Part shown: in pieces, positions 28,120 to 36,167 of the stretch
Position numbering within the stretch: position 1 is the stretch's first letter
Layout: every line of letters begins with the position of its first letter
NCBI GenBank assembly: GCA_011620585.1
Contig: WOYV01000120.1
Location: 1-64,000 of the forward strand
Direction: 5' to 3'
Source of the DNA: Draconibacterium sp.
GTDB lineage: Bacteria > Bacteroidota > Bacteroidia > Bacteroidales > Prolixibacteraceae
DNA: 64,000 nucleotides
Made by a program: the position numbers and the translations under genes
The notes under the pieces: generated by a model
What the model was told of the DNA's origin: nothing
Seen by the model: the letters and a program-made list of their open reading frames with translations, nothing else
Database searches by the model: none

Positions 28120-28896
28120 ATGAATACAACCTATTCAAGGCAAGAAGAGAAAGACCTTTCGATTGAAGAAAAACTGCGCGCCCTGCACGAGTTGCAAACT
28201 GTAGTTTCAGAAATTGATAAAATAAAAACCCTGAGGGGTGAGCTTCCGCTTGAAGTACAGGACCTCGAAGACGAGATTGCCGGTTTGAAAACCAGGCTGG
28301 TAAACCTCGACGACGAAATCAAAAACCTGGATACTTCGATCAACAATAAGAAAATTGCCATCAAAGATTCGCAGGGACTGATTGCAAAATATACCGAACA
28401 GCAAAATAATGTTCGTAATAACCGTGAATTCGACTCCCTGTCGAAAGAAATTGAATTCCAGACTTTGGAAATCGAGCTATCTGAAAAACGCATCAAAGAA
28501 TTCACTGTCGATATGACTGCCAAAAAGGAAGCCATTTCGGAATCGAAAACGCAATTGAAAGAGCGCGAGGAAGACCTCGAACGTAAGAAAAAAGAGCTTC
28601 AGGAAATTACTGAAGAAACCAAAATCGAAGAGGAAAAACTGAAAGCCAAATCAGAAAAAATCGAGTCGTTTATCGAACCTCGTCTGCTTACCGCTTTCAA
28701 ACGAATCCGTAAAAATGCACGCAACGGTTTGGCCGTGGTTACTATTCAGCGTGATGCCTGTGGTGGTTGTTTCGCGAATATCCCACCGCAACGCCAATTA
28801 GACATTGCCAGCCGCAAAAAAATTATCGTTTGCGAATATTGCGGTCGTATTTTGGTGGATGAAAAAATAAATGTAATTGAAGACGTGGCTGAATAA
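28120..28896 (+). CDS. Coiled-coil protein with C4 zinc ribbon (DUF164 family)
   Basis: 258 residues. Residues about 8-190 are a nearly continuous coiled coil rich in Glu, Lys and Leu (LEDEIAGLKTRLVNLDDEIK and similar heptads). The end has a four-Cys zinc ribbon, CGGC near residue 214 and CEYC near 238, with NIPPQRQLDI between, as in the C4-type zinc ribbon (CT398-like) family. In other bacteria members bind the flagellar export or secretion machinery or nucleic acid, and the role in Bacteroidota is unknown. Position directly after the Nif3-like gene is conserved in many genomes, which suggests a linked function. A terminator follows. Confidence 0.9.
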   Translation: MNTTYSRQEEKDLSIEEKLRALHELQTVVSEIDKIKTLRGELPLEVQDLEDEIAGLKTRLVNLDDEIKNLDTSINNKKIAIKDSQGLIAKYTEQQNNVRNNREFDSLSKEIEFQTLEIELSEKRIKEFTVDMTAKKEAISESKTQLKEREEDLERKKKELQEITEETKIEEEKLKAKSEKIESFIEPRLLTAFKRIRKNARNGLAVVTIQRDACGGCFANIPPQRQLDIASRKKIIVCEYCGRILVDEKINVIEDVAE

Positions 28897-28914
28897 GCCC
28901 TTCGCAAAATATTC

Positions 28915-28952
28915 CGAAAGCCGGTTCGTCAGTTGACGGATTGGCTTTTTTT
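28915..28952 (+). terminator. Rho-independent terminator after the zinc-ribbon gene
   Basis: A stem of about 14 bp with some G-U pairs: AAAGCC...CGTC (28917-28930) with GACG...GGCTTT, tetraloop AGTT, then a run of seven T ending at 28952. It starts 19 bases past the stop codon. Confidence 0.8.
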
Positions 28953-28960
28953 GTGACATT

Positions 28961-28991
28961 ACTTTTCCAAAGTTTTGAAATTTGGAAAAGT
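28961..28991. repeat. Perfect inverted repeat between convergent genes
   Basis: ACTTTTCCAAA (28961-28971) and its exact complement TTTGGAAAAGT (28981-28991) with a 9-base loop. It is between the end of the zinc-ribbon gene and the end of the leftward TPM gene. It may act as a second terminator or an mRNA end, but neither strand has a T-run of note. Confidence 0.5.
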
Positions 28992-29090
28992 AAAAACCGC
29001 CCTCCGAACAAACGGGAAACGGTTCTACGTAAACATTTATATTTTTACTGAATCTTCTCTTGAAAGTAAGGTCTAAAACCCGAAGTTTTT

Positions 29091-29867
29091 TTACCAGCTG
29101 CCTCCTGCGCCACCGCCACCAAAACTACCTCCGCCAAATCCACCAAAACCACCTCCGCCTGAAGAGAAGTTGCCAAACGATCCCGAAGATCGATGACTGC
29201 CCGACATCATTCCGAGTGCAAGCCAAAATGGAAGGTTTTTCCCGGGCGAATAAAAGCGTCCTCTCCGTCGGCGTCCAAACAGTACGAACATCAGGATGAA
29301 AATTATAAATACAAAGGGAATTCCGGCTGCACCACCTGTTTCCACTTTTTCCTTGTATTGCTCGGCAGTATATTCCCCGCGGGTAATCGACATGATCACG
29401 TCGAGACCGGCTGCGAGCCCGCCATAATAGTCGTTCTGTTTAAAACGCGGAATCATTTCGTTGTCAACAACATCGCGATTTATAATGGCATCGGGCAAAA
29501 CGCCTTCTAACCCGTAACCGCTTGCCACAAATACCTCTCCCCGACTGTTTCCGGTTTTCGGTTTTAACAGCACCACAATTCCGTTGTCTTTTCCTTTCTG
29601 TCCGACACCCCATTTTTCACCCAAATCAAAAGCGTATTCCGCTTTATCTTGTCCATCGAAATCGGCTACTGTTACCACCACGATTTGTGTCGAAGTCTGG
29701 CGCGCAAAGCTTTCAAGTGTTTCTTCGAGATTGCTGAATTCGTTTTTGCTGAGCACACCGGCAAAGTCGTTCACCAGTCGGGGCGGATTGGGACGTTCGG
29801 GAATTTGTGCATTCAGAACCGCGGTTAACGAAAAAATTGCAAGCAGTGTGATTAATATTTTTTTCAT
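29091..29867 (-). CDS. TPM domain protein with glycine-rich tail (YgcG-like)
   Basis: 258 residues. The start at 29867 gives the signal peptide MKKILITLLAIFSLTAVLNAQ; the frame extends 14 codons upstream without signal character. The TPM domain (about 30-150) includes RLVNDFAGVLSKNEFSNLEE and the segment GVLPDAIINRDVVDNEMIPR typical of the family. A transmembrane helix at about 180-200 is followed by basic RRRRGRF and a Ser/Gly/Phe-rich tail ending GGGGAGGSW, the usual finish for YgcG-like proteins. TPM domains are found in thylakoid photosystem II repair protein TLP18.3; the bacterial role is probably in envelope protein quality. It is the last gene of the lemA-TPM-TPM unit, 7 bases after the previous gene. 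Confidence 0.88.
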   Translation of the reverse strand: MKKILITLLAIFSLTAVLNAQIPERPNPPRLVNDFAGVLSKNEFSNLEETLESFARQTSTQIVVVTVADFDGQDKAEYAFDLGEKWGVGQKGKDNGIVVLLKPKTGNSRGEVFVASGYGLEGVLPDAIINRDVVDNEMIPRFKQNDYYGGLAAGLDVIMSITRGEYTAEQYKEKVETGGAAGIPFVFIIFILMFVLFGRRRRGRFYSPGKNLPFWLALGMMSGSHRSSGSFGNFSSGGGGFGGFGGGSFGGGGAGGSW

Positions 29868-29874
29868 GACTTTA

Positions 29875-30312
29875 TTATTTTCCAAACGAAATGTCGTCCG
29901 ACAGTTCATTTACATCGTCTTTCTGATAAGGGAAATGTGTTTTCAACTGCTCTCCGGCTTTAACAATACCTTTCGAAAGTCCTTCCGACATCTTGCCCTC
30001 CTTAAGCTTTTCGATTACCAATTCTTTCGTGCTTTCCCAGAAATTCTCCGGCACTTTCTGGTTGATACCGGCATCGCCAAGGATTGCAAACTTACGGTCC
30101 TCAACAGCCAGATAAAACAATACGCCATTTCTAAGTGCTGTTTTGTGCATTTCGAGTTTTTCGAAAATGTAGGCCGCTCTGTCGAGCACATCACCTGCGC
30201 ATTTTGTTTCGACATGAACACGTATCTCCCCCGAAGTATTTGTTTCTGCCACCCGAATTGCATTCGATATTTGTAACTGGTCGGCTTCTGTAAAATATTT
30301 TTGTACTCCCAT
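29875..30312 (-). CDS. Soluble TPM domain protein
   Basis: 145 residues, no signal peptide and no membrane segment, so apparently cytoplasmic or peripheral. It is a second, shorter TPM domain: FTEADQLQISNAIRVAETNT at the start, then GVLFYLAVEDRKFAILGDAG and the helix GLSKGIVKAGEQLKTHFPY. The same pairing of a signal-less TPM protein with a secreted TPM protein behind lemA is common in Bacteroidota. It probably interacts with its two neighbours at the inner membrane; no catalytic residues are known for the family. The gap upstream to lemA (112 bases) contains a REP-like repeat. Confidence 0.85.
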   Translation of the reverse strand: MGVQKYFTEADQLQISNAIRVAETNTSGEIRVHVETKCAGDVLDRAAYIFEKLEMHKTALRNGVLFYLAVEDRKFAILGDAGINQKVPENFWESTKELVIEKLKEGKMSEGLSKGIVKAGEQLKTHFPYQKDDVNELSDDISFGK

Positions 30313-30332
30313 CTGCTTAATTTTTTAAGATT

Positions 30333-30401
30333 CTGTCACTCCGAATTCATCTCGGAATCTTTGGACTAAAAGTCAGATGCTGAGCTCGGCTCAGCATGAC
30401 G
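30333..30401. repeat. REP-like extragenic repeat inside the lemA-TPM operon
   Basis: About 70 bases in the gap between lemA and the short TPM gene. Two short hairpins are visible: TCCGA/TCGGA (30340-30356) and an 8-bp stem ATGCTGAG/CTCAGCAT (30377-30397) with a 5-base loop, ending CAGCATGACG. This wording (CACTCCGAATT ... CAGCATGACG) has the form of dispersed repeats I know from many Bacteroidota genomes. Copy number in this genome cannot be judged from one window. Confidence 0.55.
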
Positions 30402-30424
30402 TTCTCTTCTCTATCTGTTTAGTT

Positions 30425-31003
30425 TTAGAATTGAACTTCCGGCGCTTTTTCAGCTCCCTGCTGGGCCTCAAAGTAGGTCTTTTTATCGAACCCAAACCAG
30501 CCCGAATAAATCACCTGCGGAAATTTGCGGATGTAAGCATTGTAAGCTTGCGTTGTTTCATTGAACTTCTTTCTTTCCTGGGTTATCCGGTTCTCCGTTC
30601 CTTCGAGCTGGGCTTGCAAATCAAGGAAATTCTGGTTCGCTTTCAGATCGGGATAACGTTCTACCACCACCATTAAACGGCTCAGCGCCGATGAAAGTCC
30701 ATCCTGCGCTTGTGTGAACTGTTTCAAAGTTTCAGGTGTTAATTTATTGGCATCGATATTTACCGAGGTAGCTTTCGAACGGGCTTCGATCACTCCTTCC
30801 AGTGTTTCCTGCTCGTGTGCCGCATAACCTTTTACGGTGTTTACCAAATTTGGTATCAGGTCGGCGCGGCGCTGATAAACGTTCTCAACCTGTGCCCACT
30901 GCGAGGTAACTTGTTCATCCATTTCCACCATTTTGTTGTATCCGCAACTCGAAAACAAAAAGGCACTCACTACAGCTATTAATACAATTCCAAATCGTTT
31001 CAT
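30425..31003 (-). CDS. lemA: LemA family lipoprotein
   Basis: 192 residues. A signal peptide ends in a lipobox-like LFSSC with Cys20, so it is probably lipid-anchored, or an N-terminal helix holds it in the membrane. The LemA fold follows: YNKMVEMDEQVTSQWAQVEN, YQRRADLIPNLVNTVKGYAAHEQ, and SRLMVVVERYPDLKANQNFL, ending with the conserved KFPQVIYSGWFGFDKKTYFEA. LemA proteins are four-helix bundles with cell-envelope roles not yet defined. First gene of the unit with two TPM proteins. Confidence 0.93.
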   Translation of the reverse strand: MKRFGIVLIAVVSAFLFSSCGYNKMVEMDEQVTSQWAQVENVYQRRADLIPNLVNTVKGYAAHEQETLEGVIEARSKATSVNIDANKLTPETLKQFTQAQDGLSSALSRLMVVVERYPDLKANQNFLDLQAQLEGTENRITQERKKFNETTQAYNAYIRKFPQVIYSGWFGFDKKTYFEAQQGAEKAPEVQF

Positions 31004-31130
31004 CTTTCTTCTATTATTTTTGAATGCTTACAAATATTTATAAATAGTGTCAAATATCATCGCAATTATCGGGGAAAGGCCATATTTTGCCGCTATACTT
31101 CGAATTTAATAAGATAAAGGAGAATATACT

Positions 31131-33131
31131 ATGACTGCTACTAAATTTAGAAAGAGAATTTTAGAAGGCATCCCAAACGAGCTCCCTGTTCCAAAAGCTT
31201 TCGACAACCATATCAACCACGCTCCCAAACGAAAAGACATATTAAATGCCGAAGAAAAAAGACTCGCCCTGAAAAACGCGCTACGCTATTTTCCTAAAAA
31301 ATTTCACGCTGTACTCGCCCGTGAGTTTTTGAGCGAACTGGAAACTTTTGGCCGGATTTACATGTACCGTTTTCGTCCCGACTACGAAATGTACGCCCGC
31401 CCGATCAGTGAATATCCTGCTCAGTCGAAACAAGCTGCCTCAATCATGTTAATGATCCAGAACAACCTCGACAAAGCAGTGGCTCAACATCCACACGAGT
31501 TGATTACTTATGGCGGGAACGGGGCTGTTTTTCAGAATTGGGCGCAGTACCTGCTTACCATGAAGTACCTGGCCGAAATGACCGATGAACAAACGCTGGT
31601 GATGTACTCGGGGCACCCGATGGGTTTGTTTCCTTCTCATAAAAATGCACCACGTGTTGTGGTTACAAACGGCATGGTAATTCCTAATTATTCGGGCCGC
31701 GATGATTACGAACGGATGAATGCGCTGGGTGTTTCGCAATACGGACAAATGACCGCCGGGTCGTATATGTATATTGGGCCGCAGGGAATTGTGCATGGTA
31801 CAACGATTACAGTGATGAATGCAGCACGACTTCATTCAACGGGTGGGACAACAGGGAAGATATTTGTGACCAGCGGATTAGGGGGAATGTCGGGAGCACA
31901 ACCCAAAGCCGCTGTTATTGCAGGAATGGTTTGCGTGGTAGCCGAAGTTAATCCCAAAGCAGTTAAAGTCCGTCACAGTCAGGGCTGGGTGGATGAAATT
32001 TACATCGACCTCGACAAGCTGATCGAGCGTATGATAAAAGCGCGCGAAAACAAAGAAGCCGTTTCGCTGGCTTACCAGGGCAACGTGATCGATCTGTGGG
32101 AGAAACTTGCGGAAGAAAATATTCAGATTGAACTGGGCTCTGATCAGACTTCACTTCACAATCCATTTGCCGGAGGTTATTACCCTGCCGGATTGTCATT
32201 TGAAGAGTCGAATCGAATGATGGCGGAACAACCCGATTTATTTCACGAAAAAGTATACGAATCGCTACGTCGACATGTGGCGGCAGTAAACAAACTCACA
32301 CAAAACGGCATGTATTTCTGGGATTATGGAAATGCCTTTCTGCTCGAAGCCAGTCGCGCCGGAGCGGACGTTATGGATGAAAAAGGCAATTTTATCTACC
32401 CATCGTATGTGCAGGATATTATGGGGCCATTGTTTTTTGATTATGGTTTTGGCCCTTTCCGCTGGGTATGTACTTCAGGAAAAGTTGAAGACCTGGAAAC
32501 CACTGATAGAATTGCAGCGGAAATTTTAGAACAACTCGCTCAACATTCTCCTGAGGAGATCACCCAACAAATGGAGGACAATATTCATTGGATTCGCGAG
32601 GCAGGAAAGAACAAGTTGGTAGTAGGTTCTCAGGCACGTATTCTGTACGCCGATTGCAAAGGGCGGACTGCCATTGCCAAAGCGTTTAACGATGCCATTC
32701 GTGATGGCAGGATTTCAGCGCCCATTGTTTTGGGACGCGATCACCACGATGTTTCCGGAACCGACTCGCCTTATCGCGAAACTTCAAATATTTACGACGG
32801 CTCGTCGTTTACTGCCGACATGGCGGTGCAGAATTTTGTGGGCGATGCTTTCCGAGGGGCCACCTGGGTGTCGTTACACAACGGTGGCGGTGTTGGCTGG
32901 GGCGAAGTTATTAACGGTGGATTTGGAATGACCATCGACGGGACTCCCGATGCCGAAGAACGTTTGAAAATGATGCTCTACTGGGATGTAAACAACGGCA
33001 TTTCGCGACGCAGCTGGGCACGGAACAAACCCGCCCGTTTTGCGATCGAACAGGCGATGAAGGAAAATCCAAAGCTGAAAGTAACGCTGCCCGAAGAAGC
33101 GGATGATGCGTTGTTAGCCAGCTTATTCTGA
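31131..33131 (+). CDS. hutU: Urocanate hydratase
   Basis: 666 residues. It converts urocanate to imidazolonepropionate in histidine breakdown, using tightly bound NAD+ as an electrophile. Visible family motifs are ITYGGNGAVFQNWAQYLL near 125, MYSGHPMGLFPSH near 160 and the NAD-binding GLGGMSGAQPKA near 247, and RDHHDVSGTDSPYRETSNIY near 545. The enzyme of proteobacteria has about 556 residues; this is the longer version usual in Bacteroidota. AAAGGAG sits 8 bases before the ATG, an unusually good ribosome binding site for this phylum. No other hut gene (hutH, hutI, ftcD) is in the window, so the pathway is split or encoded elsewhere. Confidence 0.94.
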   Translation: MTATKFRKRILEGIPNELPVPKAFDNHINHAPKRKDILNAEEKRLALKNALRYFPKKFHAVLAREFLSELETFGRIYMYRFRPDYEMYARPISEYPAQSKQAASIMLMIQNNLDKAVAQHPHELITYGGNGAVFQNWAQYLLTMKYLAEMTDEQTLVMYSGHPMGLFPSHKNAPRVVVTNGMVIPNYSGRDDYERMNALGVSQYGQMTAGSYMYIGPQGIVHGTTITVMNAARLHSTGGTTGKIFVTSGLGGMSGAQPKAAVIAGMVCVVAEVNPKAVKVRHSQGWVDEIYIDLDKLIERMIKARENKEAVSLAYQGNVIDLWEKLAEENIQIELGSDQTSLHNPFAGGYYPAGLSFEESNRMMAEQPDLFHEKVYESLRRHVAAVNKLTQNGMYFWDYGNAFLLEASRAGADVMDEKGNFIYPSYVQDIMGPLFFDYGFGPFRWVCTSGKVEDLETTDRIAAEILEQLAQHSPEEITQQMEDNIHWIREAGKNKLVVGSQARILYADCKGRTAIAKAFNDAIRDGRISAPIVLGRDHHDVSGTDSPYRETSNIYDGSSFTADMAVQNFVGDAFRGATWVSLHNGGGVGWGEVINGGFGMTIDGTPDAEERLKMMLYWDVNNGISRRSWARNKPARFAIEQAMKENPKLKVTLPEEADDALLASLF

Positions 33132-33259
33132 AACAAGTAAGAGGCTGCACAAAAAGGACAATCCACACAAACCCGCAAAGGATCAAGTAAATACGCAAAG
33201 CTATTTCCCTACTACATTCCAGAAATCTGATTTTAAGAATAGGTACCTTTAAGAGATAA

Positions 33260-33478
33260 ATGAAATCAAAAATGAAACGGGAAAAAGAATTTCCGGAGAA
33301 CATGCACAAAGATCCCAACAACTGGAGAGGCCTGCTCTATTTTAACCGTAAAGATCCAAGGTTAATCGTTCCAAAAATAAATGATACCGGCTGGGCCCTT
33401 AATTTCTCCAGTCCATACAGTTGGATTTTAATTTTTGCAATTGTGCTAATTATTGTTGCCTCGCAATATTTGATCTAA
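33260..33478 (+). CDS. Small membrane protein, DUF5808-like
   Basis: 72 residues. The middle (KDPNNWRGLLYFNRKDPRLI and VPKINDTGWALNFSSPYSW) has the pattern of DUF5808: a Trp-Arg-Gly, a FN-x-DPR and a GW-x-LNF. One transmembrane helix fills the end (about 50-70). An internal ATG at 33272 would give a start closer to the conserved part. Function unknown. The following hairpin terminates it, so it is probably expressed alone or as a read-through partner of hutU, 128 bases upstream. Confidence 0.65.
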   Translation: MKSKMKREKEFPENMHKDPNNWRGLLYFNRKDPRLIVPKINDTGWALNFSSPYSWILIFAIVLIIVASQYLI

Positions 33479-33558
33479 AGAATTTCAGCGGTGAAAGTTA
33501 TATAATAACGATGTGAAATAGAATTCTGGGTACAGTTGAATACAAAAAGAAGTTACGG

Positions 33559-33598
33559 AAAAAGGATGTCATCAATTCGAAAGATGACATCCTTTTTA
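33559..33598 (+). terminator. Rho-independent terminator
   Basis: A 14-bp perfect stem, AAAAAGGATGTCAT (33559-33572) with ATGACATCCTTTTT (33583-33596), loop CAATTCGAAAG or similar. The T-run closes the stem, and the A-run on the other arm allows use in both directions. It lies about 80 bases after the DUF5808-like gene and 63 before the PIG-L gene. Confidence 0.85.
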
Positions 33599-33660
33599 CT
33601 TCAAAATTGTCAGAAAAAAATTAACTTTCGTCGATATTAAAATAACTAAACCACTGATTT

Positions 33661-34533
33661 ATGAAAACTTCGATCTTATTTTTATTTGTTTTCTTCTTGT
33701 CGTTTGTTATACAGGCACAAGACTCAAAACTCAACATTGTGGTAATTGGTGCCCACCCCGACGACTGTGATGTGGATGTAGGCGGCACCGCCTGCCAGTT
33801 TGCACAAATGGGACACAATGTTCTTTTTGTTTCGCTGACCAACGGCGATGCCGGGCATTATAGCAAAGGAGGCGGAGCGCTGGCAAAAATCAGGATGAAA
33901 GAAGCTCAGGAAGCCGGACGACGAATCGGAGTAAAATACAAAGTACTCGATAACCACGATGCCGAGTTAATGCCGACTCTCGAACTACGGCACGAAATCA
34001 TCCGGATTATCCGAAACTGGAACGCCGACGTGGTGATAACACATCGGCCATACGATTACCACCCCGACCATCGAAATACAGGAATTGCAGTTCAGGATGC
34101 CGCTTTCTTAGTTACGGTACCAAATGTTGCACCCGATGTGCCGGCTCTGCAGGTTAACCCGGTATTTCTCTATTCGCAGGATGGGTTCCAGAAACCCAAT
34201 CCTTTTCAGCCCGATATTGCAGTAGATATTTCGGCAGTGTACGACAAAAAAGTGTACGGAATGGCAGCGCACGAATCGCAGTTTTTTGAATGGTTGGCCT
34301 GGCTCGATGGCAAGCTGGACGAGGTTCCAACCGGTGAACAGGAACGTCTGGAGTGGCTGGGCAAAATGCGTCTGAACATTCCAACACCTGCAATCCGGAA
34401 ATCACTGGAGAAATGGTATGGACCTGAAAGAGCTGAAAAAGCAACCGCTGCCGAAGCTTTTGAAATTTGCGAATTTGGCCGTCATCCTTCCGATGACGAT
34501 ATCCGGCGCCTGTTTCCCATGCTTGGCAAATAA
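33661..34533 (+). CDS. Secreted PIG-L (LmbE) family deacetylase
   Basis: 290 residues with signal peptide MKTSILFLFVFFLSFVIQAQ. The PIG-L fold begins at about 25 with VVIGAHPDDCDVDVGGTACQ, giving the metal-binding His and Asp of the HPDD motif; YDYHPDHRNTGIAVQDAAF near 135 supplies the third His ligand. Family members remove acetyl groups from GlcNAc-containing molecules. Being exported, this one should act on a periplasmic or external sugar substrate rather than on bacillithiol or mycothiol precursors; similar secreted enzymes occur in polysaccharide-degrading Bacteroidota. It stands between a terminator and the AT-rich island. Its exact substrate is unknown. Confidence 0.88.
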   Translation: MKTSILFLFVFFLSFVIQAQDSKLNIVVIGAHPDDCDVDVGGTACQFAQMGHNVLFVSLTNGDAGHYSKGGGALAKIRMKEAQEAGRRIGVKYKVLDNHDAELMPTLELRHEIIRIIRNWNADVVITHRPYDYHPDHRNTGIAVQDAAFLVTVPNVAPDVPALQVNPVFLYSQDGFQKPNPFQPDIAVDISAVYDKKVYGMAAHESQFFEWLAWLDGKLDEVPTGEQERLEWLGKMRLNIPTPAIRKSLEKWYGPERAEKATAAEAFEICEFGRHPSDDDIRRLFPMLGK

Positions 34534-34964
34534 AACTTCTCATTTGAGCATTTAAAATTCCGGATTATAGTGGGTTCCTGATATAGTCCGGGATTTTATT
34601 GTAAAACAGGGACATACCCGGCCGAATCCGAACCCGTATTCTGGTTTCCCGGTTTTTCTTTGGGGCAGCGAATGTTACGATAAGGTTGTTCCTATTTCCC
34701 ACGGGTTGACCATTTAAAATAACATTTGTGCAAACTTTTTTCTGATTTATGTTTATTTTTAGACAGTTAAACCCCAATAAACATTGAATACCCACCCGCA
34801 AATAAAGCTGAAACATAAACCGGGGTTCCACACCCGGACTGGGTTTATAAACCAAAGTAACAATAGCGAATTGAAAATCAGCGTAGCTAAATAAATGCAA
34901 TTATACATTTCCACAGATGTTGTGTTTCATTCCCCACATAAAGAAACTCTATTAATTTCTTATG
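34534..34964. other. Intergenic stretch leading into the accessory island
   Basis: About 430 bases with no supported gene. A leftward frame of 111 codons (34900-34565) ends with a fairly protein-like, Arg-rich segment (TRIRVRIRPGMSLFYNKIPD), but its first half is not convincing and no family is recognised; it might be the remnant of a 5'-lost gene. GC falls towards the right, marking the transition to the AT-rich island. Confidence 0.35.
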
Positions 34965-35013
34965 CTAACGGAGAAAATTTTAGAGTATTTTTAAAGTAAA
35001 ATTTTACCGTTAG
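34965..35013. repeat. attC-like inverted repeat, left side of the unknown ORF
   Basis: CTAACGG-AG-AAAATTTT (34965-34981) and AAAATTTT-A-CCGTTAG (34998-35013) form a long imperfect stem with a 16-base loop. The right arm continues GTTAGTC, which is one base off the integron core-site pattern GTTRRRY. The repeat lies ahead of the unknown 307-residue protein and resembles the one following it, which ends CCGTTGTC. This suggests a cassette boundary but does not prove it. Confidence 0.45.
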
Positions 35014-35080
35014 TCAGAATACTAAAAGAAGAAATGACGATCTATGGTTAAAGGATAGTTTACAAGTAAATAAAAGAGGA

Positions 35081-36004
35081 TTGAACAAAGAAGAATATAA
35101 AAAAATTTTGTTTGAGAAATTGTCGAATCAACTTTATGAAAATATCGCATCAGATGGACTAGTATATATGCCAACTATTAAAAATGGCAATATAATTATG
35201 GATTCAGTAGGAATAGAAAATCAAGCATCTGTTTTTCCGTGTTTTTGTAATTATCATGATACGAAATTTTTCTCTTTACTTGATAAAACTGAAAAAAGTG
35301 ATTATTCTATGGATTTCTTTGAACAGTTAATCCATCGTACCATATTTAGAGAATTCTATATAATCGAACGGAATATTGAGATGGCTAATATTGTTCTTAA
35401 TGATATCGAGACAGGATTCCAAAATATGAAAAGTACAACAATTAGTCATTTTAACGATATAATTGACTTGGTGGAGAAGATTAAAATTAAAGATTGGAAA
35501 GATAGTCGGTTTTCATATTCAGAAAACAAAAAACAAATAGAAGAACAAATAATTTTTGATAAGTCTTGTTATAATAGACTGATGGATTTTTACTCAAATC
35601 AGAAACCAGACAGAGTTACAGTAGCAATTATTGATAGCACCTTACCAGTTGCTTTTTCAGGTCTTGCAAAATTCTACATAAATAAAAGACAATTTAATAT
35701 TGTGATAAACTGTTTACCATATAAAAACCACACTGTCTTTTCTGTCGCAAATTCAGCTAAGGATGATGCATATATTAAAAGTGAAATATTTTCAAAATAC
35801 GACTTAGAGAACAATGATTCTCTTCTTAAGCTAATCGAAACATTAGCTGTTAATGGAACAGACAATGTGTTTTTTGACAAGAAATATTGGGACAATATTG
35901 ATAATACAATTTCTCAAAGATACATTGAGGAATTTTCCAATTTTGAAAATACCGACCCAAGAAATAAAATAGGTTTTTCATTTTTAAAATGGGATTATAA
36001 ATAA
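35081..36004 (+). CDS. Unknown protein, AT-rich cassette-like gene
   Basis: 307 residues from a TTG start at 35081, preceded by AGAGG; no ATG is available and the frame is open back to 35000 (reading QNTKRRNDDLWLKDSLQVNK), so the true start is uncertain or the 5' end is lost. The protein is soluble with no signal peptide, rich in Asn, Ile and Lys. The middle has FFEQLIHRTIFREFYIIERN and the C-terminal half looks like an alpha/beta domain (VTVAIIDSTLPVAFSGLAKF, FNIVINCLPYKNHTVFSVAN). I do not recognise the family. GC is far below that of the flanking core genes, pointing to transfer. It lies between two attC-like inverted repeats and upstream of MazEF, as an integron-type or other cassette would. 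A defence or effector role is only a guess. Confidence 0.55.
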   Translation: MNKEEYKKILFEKLSNQLYENIASDGLVYMPTIKNGNIIMDSVGIENQASVFPCFCNYHDTKFFSLLDKTEKSDYSMDFFEQLIHRTIFREFYIIERNIEMANIVLNDIETGFQNMKSTTISHFNDIIDLVEKIKIKDWKDSRFSYSENKKQIEEQIIFDKSCYNRLMDFYSNQKPDRVTVAIIDSTLPVAFSGLAKFYINKRQFNIVINCLPYKNHTVFSVANSAKDDAYIKSEIFSKYDLENNDSLLKLIETLAVNGTDNVFFDKKYWDNIDNTISQRYIEEFSNFENTDPRNKIGFSFLKWDYK

Positions 36005-36014
36005 GTACGAAAAC

Positions 36015-36128
36015 ACAACACAGCGCATATTGCGTAGCGGGGCTTGGTGTTACGCCATCTGCGGATTCTCGCATCGCCGTTCTCCCGATAGCTATCGGGA
36101 CGCCCCGAAAACATGCACCAACCGTTGT
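36015..36128. repeat. attC-like imperfect inverted repeat with an 18-bp palindrome
   Basis: Starts 11 bases after the unknown gene. ACAAC (36015-36019) pairs with GTTGT (36124-36128), TTGGTG (36044-36049) with CACCAA (36116-36121), and the centre holds the perfect palindrome TCCCGATAG/CTATCGGGA (36083-36100). GC-rich, in contrast to both neighbours. Its right end, CCGTTGTC, resembles the CCGTTAGTC end of the repeat on the other side of the gene. A fold-back element of this layout after a promoterless AT-rich gene is what gene cassettes carry; the strict GTTRRRY core is not met, so integron identity is open. Confidence 0.5.
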
Positions 36129-36137
36129 CGCCTTAAT

Positions 36138-36167
36138 TTTGAAATCAAAAAGAATGTTATAACTTTG
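36138..36167 (+). promoter_or_regulatory. Promoter of mazEF
   Basis: TTTG at 36138-36141, 18 bases, then TAACTTTG at 36160-36167, a near-perfect Bacteroidota -33/-7 pair. The -7 box ends 24 bases before the antitoxin ATG. It begins only 10 bases after the attC-like repeat, so the toxin-antitoxin pair carries its own promoter at the junction. Confidence 0.65.

Noticed and set aside
28131-28535. Leftward 134-codon Ser-rich frame
   Set aside because: It is the antisense of the Glu/Lys-rich coiled coil of the zinc-ribbon gene, which gives Ser/Phe/Leu-rich shadows.
34565-34900. Leftward 111-codon frame before the accessory island
   Set aside because: The C-terminal third looks somewhat protein-like, but there is no family match, no ribosome binding site and no signal peptide; kept only as a note in the intergenic entry.
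36015-36128. Bona fide integron attC site
   Set aside because: The fold-back layout is attC-like, but the right core reads GTTGTCG, not GTTRRRY, and no integrase is in view, so it is listed only as attC-like.
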